Assembly: GCA_946122785.1 (NCBI GenBank)
Contig: CAMGYJ010000010.1
Coordinates: 16,467,467-16,531,466, forward strand
Length of the DNA: 64,000 nt
Direction: 5' to 3'
DNA from: Linum tenue
Lineage: Eukaryota; Streptophyta; Magnoliopsida; Malpighiales; Linaceae
The notes under the pieces are model-generated. The model was not told where the DNA came from, did not search any database, and saw nothing but the letters and a program-made list of their open reading frames with translations. Within the stretch, counting starts at the first letter, position 1. The number at the start of each line of letters is the position of its first letter. Shown here piece after piece: positions 53,546 to 63,645 of the stretch. The position numbers were made by a program, and so were the translations under genes.

Positions 53546-55020
53546 TGTTTTCCCCCGTTTTACTTAGGTGTTTGTGCCAAATTCACTCCTAAAAGGTTGG
53601 TTTTACGCTAGGTTCCTTGTGTTTTAGTGTGTTTCAACAAGTGAAACCAGCCTCGGAGTCAAAAGTTGGGTGCAAAGGATCGAAAATCGGGAGAAGAGGT
53701 AAAAATGGGCTAGTTCACGGCTTTCCCAGGAAGTTCACGGTCATGCAAGACCGTGAAGAAGAGCCCTTGACCGTGAACCGCGAGGCGTCCAGAGCCAAAA
53801 CAAAGGTAACGAAGGCAATTGACCGTGAATAGAAGTGAACAATGCGACGCATTTTGGCGCACGCCTGAAGTTCACGGACGCGTTTAATGGTTCACGGCCG
53901 TGAAGTCAACTCGTCTCTGGTTGAAAAGATGAGCTGAAAGGAGGAGAGAGGGGAGAGCCCATTTTGTTCGAAAAGCCTTCTTCAGCATTCTAGAGAGATA
54001 AACACGAACCAAGGGAGAAGAAGGCTAGGGTTTGGCTTCAAGGTAGATTTTGGGAAGATTTCCTCCAAGGAAAGCTCAACTCAAGGACCAAGAAGACTGG
54101 GAGCATCCTCCAAGATGGTTTCCACCTCTTTCCCTTTTGTTTTCCCCATTTCTAGCATGGAGTAGACCTCCTTTCACTTATGTGTTCTGAAACCCTAACT
54201 CTACCATGTAGTTTTATTTTATGTGTATTGGATGATTGTCATTGGGTATTGGTTAATTCAATGCTTGAGGTATTATTTATCATGATTGTGCATGCTTGTG
54301 CTTAGCAACCTAGGGGCTGGGCATGTTTTGTGCTTAGCATCCTTAGGTTTGTGCATTTGGTGCTTAGCAACCTAAGGATTGTGCATAATTGTGCTTAGCA
54401 CCCTTAGGTTTGTGCATGTTGGTGCTATCGAAAATCCTCCTTCCAAGGGAGACTCAATCGAGTTGGTTTTCCTTCCGCTTTCTAAGCCACCTAACTAGGC
54501 TAAGTTAGGGCAACCCTCAATGTTGAATTAGGCAAATCGATTAATCGTGATTAAGCCGTCCGACCTTTGAGTTGAGTGAGGGAGTAAGTCAATTGCCGAT
54601 TGTCTAAACTGAGAGGGTCGAGTGACACGACCTTTCATGATTACCCCAGTTTAGCAATTGAGAATGTGGTTTCCGACCATATATGCATCCCTCTGTGGTT
54701 CGCGATTACCGTGCCCAAAGCAATCGTTCCAATTCGCATATCATGGTAGCATTTAGGGGGAAGTGACACCCGAGTGATCCTTCCACAAAAGAGTTTCCAA
54801 AACCATTTACATTTGCCTTCTTTTATTTCAATTAGCAAACCTTTTAACCCAAACTTTGTTGCTAGATAATGATTAGAACAACTGAAGTAGGGGTAGACGG
54901 ATCAGCCCGGGTCGATATCTAAATACTTTCCCTATACTGCACCTGACTAGGGTTTAAAAACATGGGCTCTAGTAGGAATTTTATTGTGGTGTAGTTTCGT
55001 GCGAGTCACCAGCAATGATT
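53546..55020 (+). mobile_element. Athila-like gypsy LTR segment (approximate edges)
   Basis: The sequence interrupts or abuts LINE 1 and has features of long plant gypsy LTRs: a GC-rich TTCACGG/CCGTGAA zone (53714-53904), a leader-like AGAAGGCTAGGGTTTGGCTT, a TGCTTAGCA(A/C)CCTTAGG minisatellite (54290-54430), and a 3' part with GCACCTGACTAGGGTTT near 54945. Exact termini and TSD were not found. There is no internal domain here. Confidence 0.45.
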
Positions 55021-55339
55021 TTTTCCTGCGGTGAATATGCCCAAACACATACCGGTTTCACTTTTGCAGCTCAACCAAGAAGACTCCTAAGGCCTCTTGC
55101 TGGGGCTCCTCCGGCCTCCAGCTATCATGGAGAAGACAATCAAAATCCTCGTGCATGAACCAGGGGGTGAGGAAACGGAATAAGTAGTACTAGCGTTGCA
55201 GCTTCACATAATAATGAAATTGAGATTGTTGGCAGAAAGCACAAAAAAGGAATATAGAAGCCAAATGAGGATGATATATTAGGTTAAGTAGCGATTGATC
55301 AAGAAAGATTAGGCGCTCAATCTGGATTATTAGAACTAA
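55021..55339. other. Spacer, nothing recognised
   Basis: Mixed sequence between the LTR-like segment and LINE 2. No supported ORF. Confidence 0.35.
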
Positions 55340-55643
55340 TTTTTTTCCCGGTAATTAACAAGTTTTATTAGTAACCTCCTGATTAAATCAGGATCCACAA
55401 AAACTCAAGAGCATATTGCTCCACTGTTCTGGTAACAAGAAAGTCTAAACAACAAGCTACCTCAAATAAAAAAAATAGTAGATGTTTAAACTAGGTGCTC
55501 TTCCTAACTTGTGAAAGAAATACCAAATTCGCCATAACATAGTAATTGAACTCCTAAATCAATTGTTACACCAAAACACTAGAATCTTTGTTGTTTGCCT
55601 GAAAATTGTGGCTGCAACGTTCCTTACAAATAGCACTGATACA

Positions 55644-55892
55644 CTAACACCAGACTGCACCATAGATAAGACCTTGACTCCCTCTCTTCTTGACAACACT
55701 ACTGATCAAGTGAAGAAGAGCATCACACGAGACTGGCCAAAGAGATGAGCCAAACAAAGCTGCAAATACCTTAAGAGAAAAAGGACATTTGCAGAATATA
55801 TAAATGGGTTCTGCTTTCTTCTTCTTTACAACACAACACATACAACGAATCATTGATCTTACCCCATTGCTTAAGTTTTTCCAAAGTGGCAA
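55644..55892 (-). pseudogene. LINE 2 C-terminal zf-RVT-like region
   Basis: It encodes MIRCMCCVVKKKKAEPIYIF then CKCPFSLKVF, with Cys spacing resembling the zinc-binding domain (zf-RVT) found after RT in plant L1 ORF2 proteins (C-C..H/C..W). It is open for 82 codons. Confidence 0.6.
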
Positions 55893-56211
55893 TTTTGTTC
55901 AGAATAACCAACTAGAAGATAACTCTATTCTTTGGGATTACAAACTTATTCCAGAGCACCTGCCACCATTCAACCTTGGGTTTCTTTGGCCAGATCAAAA
56001 ACCAGACATGTTGTATAGAAAATGTAGGCATAAGTCACCCTTCACAAGTTACCTCGCCTGCTGCATCAGTTGAAAACCAAAACTGGAACCAACTTCGAGA
56101 AGTTAGAAGCTTCCTCCAGATCCACGATCCTAACTAAGAAGGAAAGAGGTCTCAAATAGATCTCCTTTTCAATCTATATCTGGTCACCCAAGCCACCCAG
56201 AAACTCCTGCT

Positions 56212-56868
56212 CTACATTAGAATGAGCCATAAAAGCCTAGCTACACAAGCCATGTTCCAACTACCTAAGCCTTTAAGCCCCATCCCTCCTTTATTCTTCG
56301 GGAGTGAAATAGTTTCCCATGCAACTTTAGCACGACCTGTGCCTTCACCAAACCAAGAAAAATATGAACAGATTTTATGAATATGATCTAGAATTTTCTT
56401 CGATAAAATGAAGATGTTCATTTAGAATTGGACTAGAAAGTAGTGTACCGAGGAGATCAGCTGAAGCTTCCCTGTATAGGATAATTTATTAGCATGCCAG
56501 GAATGGATTCTACCAGTGAGTTTGTCAACCAAGATTGCACACTCTCTGCTAGATATCTTGCCTGCAACTAGAGGGAGCCCAAGGTACCTAACAGGAGGTT
56601 TGCCTTCTGCAAATCTAGAAAGGGAAATATCATTGCTTTTGAACTGAGTTGTTGTGCCCCCAAAAAATACTTCACACTTCTTCGGATTACAGCTCAACCC
56701 CGATAATAAGTAGAACTCATCAAGGATCTGTCTAACTTTAAGCAATGTAGATGTAGATCCCTCAGTGAAGATAAATAGATCATCAGCAAAACAAAGGTGG
56801 GTTAGATCTATTAATCTACACTGAGGATGGTGCGAGATCCGCTTGGTTCTAGCAGCATAGTCCAACAT
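56212..56868 (-). pseudogene. LINE 2 RT palm and thumb region
   Basis: 56868-56422 encodes HLCFADDLFIFTEGS, with the catalytic FADD, then LSCNPKKCEVFFGG and VRYLGLPLVAGK. TAG near 56422 interrupts it. 56421-56212 continues in frame-like order with YFSWFGEGTG, AKVAWETISLPKNKGGMGLK and GLGSWN. These are the standard blocks of plant L1 RT. Confidence 0.82.
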
Positions 56869-57309
56869 GCTAGAGAGTGGTTCAAGAGCTAAAGTGAAGA
56901 GATAGGGGGAAAGGAGATTCCCCTATCTAACCCATTTCTTAGCTTGAAAGAAATCAAATAAAGATCCATAGAGACTAATGCTGAAGAAGGCTGAACTAAG
57001 ACAAACTTTAATTCAATCAATAAACTCCTCTGAGAAATGAATAGTCTTCATTACATAGAATAAAAAAAATCACAGTTACAGAATCAAAAGTCTTATGTAA
57101 GTCGCTCTTGACAGAACAACGAGAAGCAATATTCTTTTTTATTGTAGTTATGCACAATCTCCTGAGCCATCAAGATATTATCCAATATACTTCTCCCTTT
57201 AATAAAGGCAGATTGATTTCTACATATCACCTCATGTAAGGCTAATTGGATTCAATTGGCTAAAACCTTGGCAATTATCTCATAAAGCACGTTAATGCAA
57301 GCAATTAGC

Positions 57310-57830
57310 TACGACAGACGAACAAAGGGAGCACCGCTTACTCAAGCACAGTCGCGGCAGTACGACAGACAGCACCACCAATAAGACAGAGTCCTAAAAG
57401 CTCGGTCAGAATTAGATGATTGTACCACTTTAGATTAAAGCCAAGGGGGGCTCCCAACTCAGAGTTTAGCCCAAGCCCATCCTAAACTACATTCTGCAAA
57501 CAAAGGCCTCACAAGAATTGATAAGTTGACTAAAGAAACTGACCTAAGCATAGCTCTCTGAACCAACTGAAGGAAACAACGACATAAAGAAAGACAAACA
57601 AGGACGGGAAAGGTGGAGAAGAGAACGAAAAAGAAAAAGAGAAATGTCATTATAGAAGAAAGCTGATCTTCCCACTATGATAGCCTCAGTCCTTGCTTTC
57701 TAAGATGGAGATAGGAAAGAAAGAAGCTAAGCTCTACTTGATTCAACTCACTTCACTTACAAAGCACTTTCCCAACGATCCTATTCAGCTCCTAAAAGCT
57801 GTCAGCCTATATGCATTCAAGGTTTTTGGT
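57310..57830. other. Unexplained insert in LINE 2
   Basis: LINE coding sequence on the left resumes at IACINVLYEIIAKV (near 57300) and on the right at INTASLTLAPKT (near 57850). About 0.5 kb between them has no LINE similarity. It reads GGAGCACCGCTTACTCAAGC, later AAGCTAAGCTCTACTTGATT, with balanced base composition. It looks like plant mitochondrial spacer DNA, but I cannot confirm this. Confidence 0.4.
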
Positions 57831-58279
57831 GCAAGGGTAAGGGAGGCCGTATTAATACCACTCGGGAGAAGCTTAGTCCTGAAGAACTCCTTGACACCTG
57901 TAAAGATCTCTTCACCAATCAACCCCTAATGCTTTTGTTATAAACCCACTGTCTAGCCGTCAAGGCCAGGGGCCTTGAGTGGATCCACAGAAAACAAAGT
58001 GGTTCGAATTTCTGCATTTGTAACCTCTTTACACAACTTTGAGTGACTAGAAACACTGAGTTGATTTTTATAAAGAAGCAATGATATTAACCACCCCATA
58101 AAGCCTCTTGTAAAATTCAACTGCTTCTCTGGCAATTTCCTCTTCATCAGTGACCACTATTCCAACTTCATTGATTAGCCTTCTCAACTGTTTCCTTGCT
58201 TGTCTAATCATGACAGACTTATAAAAGAAGGAGGAGTTCATATCACCTAAAGTGAGCCATTGAATATAAGACATTTTTT

Positions 58280-59704
58280 GGGTTATTTGCATGATTGGTC
58301 ACTGAGATTACAAAAAACCTTCATGTTTGGTCACTCGAAATATTTAAATCCATTGGTGGTACTTAAGTTTATTGAAACCGTTCACGTTTGGTCACTCTCC
58401 GTTAGTCGTCGTCCATCTCCGTTAAGGAAGTCCGTTAAGGGTTGAGTGGCAGACAGAATAGTCTAATAAGCCCTATATAACCCTAAAATAGTGCGACCCG
58501 ACCCGCCACTTCACTGAAGCCCGCCATGTCATCTGAACCAACCCAACCTTCTAACCATACCTAACCCGAAAACTAAACTACCCACATAAATTAAATCCCT
58601 AATTTATAAAATAGATCTCCACCTTCCCCTTCTCAATCGTGCACCGCGCCGCCGCCCTCCTTCCCCTCAGTTCGATACTTCACCGACGACGAGGAGAGAC
58701 TGGCCAAATAGCAGGTGCTTACCGAGGCCCTAATGAAAAGGTTGATCAATGAGGAAGGAGCAACTTGATCAATGGAGTAATGGCCATGGCTCAGGGAATC
58801 CGACAAGAAGAGAGCATCCTCAAGAAGAAGGGCACAGATGTTCAAAGAGGAATTTGAAGAATGGCAAGCGGCCAGGTTTCAGGAATGCTCCAGGGTTGCT
58901 AAACTGGTCAACGTTGCTGGTCATCTGTTAATTCCTAAACAATTCAACATACAAGATAGTAGAGTAGCTGAGGCAGATTCTCGATCCCTAGCTTCCAATT
59001 CAGTGACATGTGCATTTCGATCGAGACCTTACTCGGACAACAACCAGGAATCAATAATGGCTGGGAGGGGAAAGTGGTTGTGAAGCGGCGGTGGCGCTGG
59101 CTCAGCCAAGCAGCAAAGTGGGGAGTAAAAATTGGGGCGATTTGCATAGCCTCCTTCATAGCAACAGAAATGGGAAGGCGGCAAGGGAGGATGAGAAGAA
59201 GATAGCAAAAGCTTATAGGATCTATGGCAGCAAAAAGAAAACAAGCTGCATCAGTGAATCCGGCGACAAAGAGACGGTAAGCATTTGCAAAAGTCCCGAC
59301 TTTCTTCCTCTTCCTCTCTCTCTTCGTCGCCGAGGAAGGAAGGCGGCGCAGGGAAGGTGAAGATCTGCTTTAGAAATTAGGGATTTAATTTGTATGAGTA
59401 GTTTAGTTTTCGCTCGGGTCAGGTCTGGTTAGAGGGTTGGATTGGTCCAGATGACATGTCGGGTTTCAGTGACGTGGCGGGTCGGGTCGCACTATTTTAG
59501 GGTTAAATAAGGCTGATTAGACTATTATGCCTGCCACGTCATCACTTAACAAACTTCCTTAACGGAGATGGACGGCGACTAACGGAGAGTGACCAAACGT
59601 GAACGGTTTCAATAAACTTAAGTACCACCAATGGATTTAAATATTTCGAGTGACCAAACATGAACGTTTTTTGTAATCTCAGTGACCAACCATGCAATTA
59701 ACCC
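58280..59704. mobile_element. Pack-MULE (1425 bp) with long TIRs and an identical 10-bp flank, inserted in LINE 2
   Basis: The left end GGGTTATTTGCATGATTGG mirrors the right end. Inverted similarity extends at least 240 bases (GTGACCAAACGTGAACGG, CTCCGTTAG, GACCCGACCCGCCAC) and more weakly to about 400. GACATTTTTT flanks both sides (58270-58279 and 59705-59714), giving a 9-10 bp duplication. LINE coding sequence continues on either side. No transposase is present; the interior holds a host-gene-like coding segment. Confidence 0.9.
58838..59205 (+). pseudogene. Captured gene fragment in the Pack-MULE
   Basis: One frame encodes MFKEEFEEWQAARFQECSRV then AKLVNVAGHLLIPKQFN and SRPYSDNNQESIMAGRGKW, stopping at 59083. 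After a shift of frame (59040-59205) it reads RWLSQAAKWGVKIGAICIAS then FIATEMGRRQG, a possible membrane segment. Upstream (58770-58840) a related helix EQLDQWSNGHG..REE is in yet another frame. The amphipathic and hydrophobic parts look like a real host protein, but I do not know which. Frame breaks suggest it is not translated as one protein. Confidence 0.5.
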
Positions 59705-59969
59705 GACATTTTTTATATAAACCTTTCTCTGCTAGTTGCAGTCTGCACAGATCTTCACTAAGGGATTGAACTCTATCAAAAGTGACAGACGACGAATTCT
59801 CAAGAGACTGGATTTGAGTTGTCTTAAGGTTTGAGATAGCTTCATGTACTCTCCCTGAAATATCCAATAATTCCTCTTTATTAAGCTTTTTGATATCTGT
59901 CTTCAATGCACATAACTTCCTTCTTATGCTTCAAAGAGTAGTGCCTGAAAATCCCTCACCCTACATAAT

Positions 59970-61310
59970 AGACCGTTATATGCACATATTTTTGCCACCA
60001 TTATTGAACCGTTTGAGAGTCGATTCTCGTGTTTTAAGCCGATTTCACGCTATGTTGTGCGTTTATGTCATATTTCAGGACTTGGCGCGGAAAGGGAGGC
60101 TTGGAGGCGATTTTTGGGGCGAAAATGGAGAGTTGGCGGCGAGTAGGAGCTAACAGGAAAAATATCTGGTCAGGTCACTAAATACCCGCCCGGGTATATG
60201 TGGCTGGAGACCGCGTAAAGACAATTTGACGACCCGGAGAAGCAGAAGGGGACCCGGTCAAGAACCCAAAATCCCGAAATTCGCAGCTAAGAGCTGCAGC
60301 TCGCGATACCCTGCCCAAATACCCGACAGGTATTTGGGTCGGGTATCACGAGCTGCAGCTCTTAGCTGCGAATTTTGCGATTTTGAAGGGGGAATCAAGT
60401 TCTAGAGCAAGAAACAGAGGTTTAGAGAGAGAAAGTGACGAAGAGACTCTTGAGCGCCCTAGATCAAGTTCTACACCATTGGAGCTCAATTCAAACCTCA
60501 AGGAGAGACAATTGACGACCCGGTGCTGATTTCTTCCGTCTACACGATGATTTCCACACTTGGCATAGCTTTCCACTCTCTCTATGGAGTAATCCCCCTC
60601 TATTACTTGGGTATGTAACTAAGAACCCTAGATTGAATGTTAGGATGAGTTGTATGAACCCTTGCCTTGAATGATTTATTGATTTATATCCAATTGAAAT
60701 ACTTTCTCTGAATTACTTGAGTCCTGATCACATTCTCGTGATTCCTGCTTTGACCTAGAAGGATAATCTCTGCATAGATCAATAGAGCACCTTGAATTGG
60801 AAGTAGTGGATTTGCGACCTTAGTCGGGAAGTCAATTCCTGCTCTGTACTGGTTTAGAAACCAGTAGAGGAAGTTGTAATCTGACTGCCTCAGTCAGCTT
60901 ACTCCGGTGGAGGTTAGTCGCCCGCTGGGTATTCTAACTGAGAGGGTCTGAAGCACTTTAGTCGAGACTTCAGACTGTTCAAGAACTTTCCTCATTTTAA
61001 ACATCAATCAACTTGGTTTGGGTGAATTACAACTTGACTTAACTGCAATCTAGAGGGACTCATACCTGAGTGAGCCTTCTCAAACTTGAACTACAACTTT
61101 TACTGCTTTGTGGTTCGTTTAGTTTAGTTAATACTTCACTACAGTTAAACCGCTAGATAACGAGAATTCACGGAGTAGTCATCACATCTAGGACCCGGGT
61201 TGACAATTGAGACTAAACCCGCTATACTACGCATTAGTAGGTGGTTGCACTTGGCCACTTTCTAGTGCTGAAGAAATGTGAATTCTGTTACTTTAGCATT
61301 TCTTTTCCGC
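59970..61310 (+). mobile_element. Athila-like gypsy LTR/leader (approximate edges)
   Basis: The segment begins where LINE 2 ends. It has LTR-like features: a GC-rich 5' third with a long hairpin, the leader TTAGAGAGAGAAAGTGACG near 60420, ACCCTAGATTGAATG, alternating short motifs around cttagtcgggaagtcaattcctg, and a 3' part GTAGGTGGTTGCACTTGGCC. It leads directly into gag-like sequence on the same strand. The PBS was not pinned down, so the LTR/leader border is uncertain. Confidence 0.55.
60277..60375. repeat. Near-perfect 34-bp inverted repeat with nested inner hairpin
   Basis: The arms at 60277-60310 and 60342-60375 are reverse complements with one mismatch (core GCAGCTAAGAGCTGCAGCTC). 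Between them CCCAAATACC (60314-60323) pairs perfectly with GGTATTTGGG (60329-60338) around CGACA. The whole 99 bases can fold into one long stem. Confidence 0.9.
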
Positions 61311-61378
61311 ATTGATAGTTTTTCTTTGTCCCACTTTTGCCTTCACGGGTTTTGCTTGCTTAGTTGTGTGCATGTAGT

Positions 61379-61760
61379 GCATGACCCGTAGCCAGTCGGG
61401 AGCATTACTATCGTTAGATCCGGAGCTAGAACGCACTTGTCGCCAGCTTAGGCGAGTGCAGCGAGTGAGACTGGCTACGGCAGAGGAGTAGGCTGACGGT
61501 CGGATTAGCAGCGACTCCGAGCAGGATGATGACATGGGAGACGAGAACAACCGGATGAACAACATGAATCAGGGACAGCCCCTGGGGATACCACTCCAGG
61601 TCCCTCCGGTGAATCAAGTCTCACCTAATGGCGGCATTCCACAGGTAGATGCTGCCAACCCTCAGCTGCCTCCTCAGGGGCCCACTATGGAGGACTTCTA
61701 CACTCCACGGATCGCTAACATCCGCCCCGTCATCCAGTACACGCCCATCCATGCCAAAGT
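61379..61760 (+). pseudogene. Athila-like gypsy gag, 5' fragment
   Basis: ATG at 61379 gives MTRSQSGALLSLDPELERTC then RQLRRVQRVRLA, followed by an in-frame TAG at 61489-61491. The frame continues MGDENNRMNNMNQGQPLG and TMEDFYTPRIANIRP. The LDPELERTLR.RR and TMEDY.RP motifs are characteristic of Athila-type gag N termini. Similarity stops near 61760, where unrelated sequence begins, so the element is truncated. Confidence 0.65.
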
Positions 61761-62375
61761 AATAGTATATTTAAGGTTCCCCTGGAAAATTGGGAATACA
61801 ACCTTAAAGGTTAATCCTATGCTATGCCAGTAGATTAAAGTACATTTGTCTCGATTGAGTGAAAAACAATAGTTTGACCGATAAATTTTGTAAGTTGATG
61901 TGCACATCGTTAACAAAAAAATTGATTATGGTCAAGTAGCGAACGTGTGACCTCTAAAATTCAAAGTTGTGCCATCACAATCTACATCACCACTTAGTGG
62001 TTATTGTGGGTTTTGTTTATTGGAGATTGCCTTGACGTTTTCACTTACGGATTTGGTCTTTCAATTGCTTCTATTTGCTCGCATAATTGGTTGGTCGAAT
62101 CCAACATATGACACATTTGTAATACAATACAAGCACAAATACAAAGTTCACAAGTTGAGTTGAACCACACGAGCATAAAAACTCTAAAATTCATGTTAGG
62201 TCAAGATTCCACAGGTTTGAATAGTGAGAAATCTAGAGTAGCGTGGAAGCTTATAGAACACGAACAATTTAACGTGGTTCAACTTCATAGTGTGTGAAGT
62301 CTACATCTACATAATGAGAAAGTTTTGTTATTGATTGATGATGGCCATTGGCCTTACACGATATATATTATGGCG
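61761..62375. other. Spacer, nothing recognised
   Basis: AT-rich sequence with no supported gene. A GAACACGAACAATTTAACGT motif near 62258, common in plant intergenic repeats, is present. Confidence 0.35.
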
Positions 62376-62376
62376 T

Positions 62377-63155
62377 CTTCGGTGTACTCACTTTTTTGGG
62401 TGCATTCAGTGCACTCGCTTTATAACCGTCATTTTAAACATGCGATTTATGTCAAAATGATGTCAATCATCACTTATGATGTGATGAACAATAACGCACA
62501 TGAATTTCCACAAAAACCATTAAAGATTTACTTTAATTTGAAGAATTTAGAGTTCAGAGATTTAGGGTTAGGGTTTACAATTTGGGGTTTAGGGATAGAA
62601 CTCAAAATTGGAGGTCTAGCGCTTAGGGTAATCCGGTAATTAGTTGTTATCATATGTTATATCATCATATTACACTAATTCTACAAATTAACATTCAAAT
62701 CCGACACCTTAAGACTAGTTTTGAGTTGGGTGCATTGAACGCACTCATATATATATGGTGGCGTTTCAGTGCACTCACTTTTTTGGGTGCATTCAGTGCA
62801 CTTGCTGCATAACCGTCATTTTAAACATGCGATTTATGTCAAAATGATGTCAATCATCATTTATGATGTGATGAACAATAACGCACATGAATTTGCACAA
62901 AAACCATTAAGATTTACTTTAATTTGAAGGATTTAGAGTTTAGAGATTTATGGTTAGGGTTAATAATTTGGGATTTAGGGATATAACTCTAAATTGGAGG
63001 TCTATGGCTTAGGGCAATTTGCTAATTAGTTGTTATCATATGTTATATCATCATATTACACTAATTCTACAAATTAAAATTCAAAATCCGACACCTTAAG
63101 ACTAATTTTTGAGTTGGGTGCATTGAACGCACTCGTTTTTGTGAGTGCACCGAAG
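62377..63155. mobile_element. MITE-like unit with internal tandem duplication
   Basis: CTTCGGTGTACTCAC (62377-62391) and GTGAGTGCACCGAAG (63141-63155) are inverted with one mismatch, and both flanks are TA-rich. Inside, a roughly 385-bp segment beginning ACTCACTTTTTTGGGTGCAT is present twice in direct order (from about 62387 and 62772). Each copy ends GAGTTGGGTGCATTGAACGC. Confidence 0.65.
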
Positions 63156-63179
63156 TAGTCACCTATATATATACACCAG

Positions 63180-63367
63180 GGTTTACAATGAAGTAGCTTA
63201 GTTGAACAAGGAAAGGAACTATCAACATCCTTGCTCTTCTCGGAAACGACCAAGGCAGCAGTTGAACCCGGGCTCGTGTGCACTTGCTTAGATGGGTTGT
63301 CCACTCGGCCCAATAAATTGTCACCAAACATAACACATATCAATTGACATGTTGGATTTAAGGCCAT
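63180..63367 (-). pseudogene. Possible host exon fragment
   Basis: The minus strand is open for GDNLLGRVDNPSKQVHTSPG and STAALVVSEKSKDVDSS. This is compositionally protein-like but without a recognised family. It is bounded on both sides by MITE-like units. Confidence 0.25.
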
Positions 63368-63603
63368 GTTTGGTAGTTAGGATTCTCTAAATTGATACAT
63401 TTCATCAATTTATGAGTGAATCACAATCTCAGCTAAAATTTGATATTGACAAATGTCTGTAATGAATAATCTTAGTGCTCCCATCTTATGCTCAAATACA
63501 TGTATTCTATTTCACTTTAAGACAAAAAAAATGATGAATTCTCCTGATTATATGTACTGACTGAACACATTATCTATAATCTCAACTTCCAAACGACCCC
63601 TAA
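63358..63603. mobile_element. PIF/Harbinger-like MITE (about 0.25 kb)
   Basis: The ends TTAAGGCCATGTTTGGTAGTT and AACTTCCAAACGACCCCTAA are imperfect inverted repeats starting with GGCC/GGGGTCGTTTGG and flanked by TTA/TAA, the usual 3-bp target of this superfamily. The right edge is followed by a 27-bp direct repeat (TAAGTTTTCTAAGCGCCCA, twice at 63600-63645). Confidence 0.5.
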
Positions 63604-63645
63604 GTTTTCTAAGCGCCCAAATGGGTCTAAGTTTTCTAAGCGCCC

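Larger units (their letters stand above)
55340..59965 (-). mobile_element. L1-type LINE 2, decayed ORF2, interrupted by two insertions
   Basis: On the minus strand from about 59965 to 55340 the order is: a connector (LKTDIKKLNKEELLDISGRV), Pack-MULE insertion at 58280-59704, IQWLTLGDMNSSFFYKSV, LKAPGLDG, an unexplained roughly 0.5-kb insert (about 57310-57830), YEIIAKVLAN, RNQSAFIKGRSILDNILMAQ, the catalytic HLCFADDLFIF (56790), YLGLPL, and a zinc-binding CxxC tail region (55644-55892). TTTTTT at 55341-55347 may be the remains of the poly(A) tail. Multiple stops and shifts show it is inactive. Confidence 0.85.
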
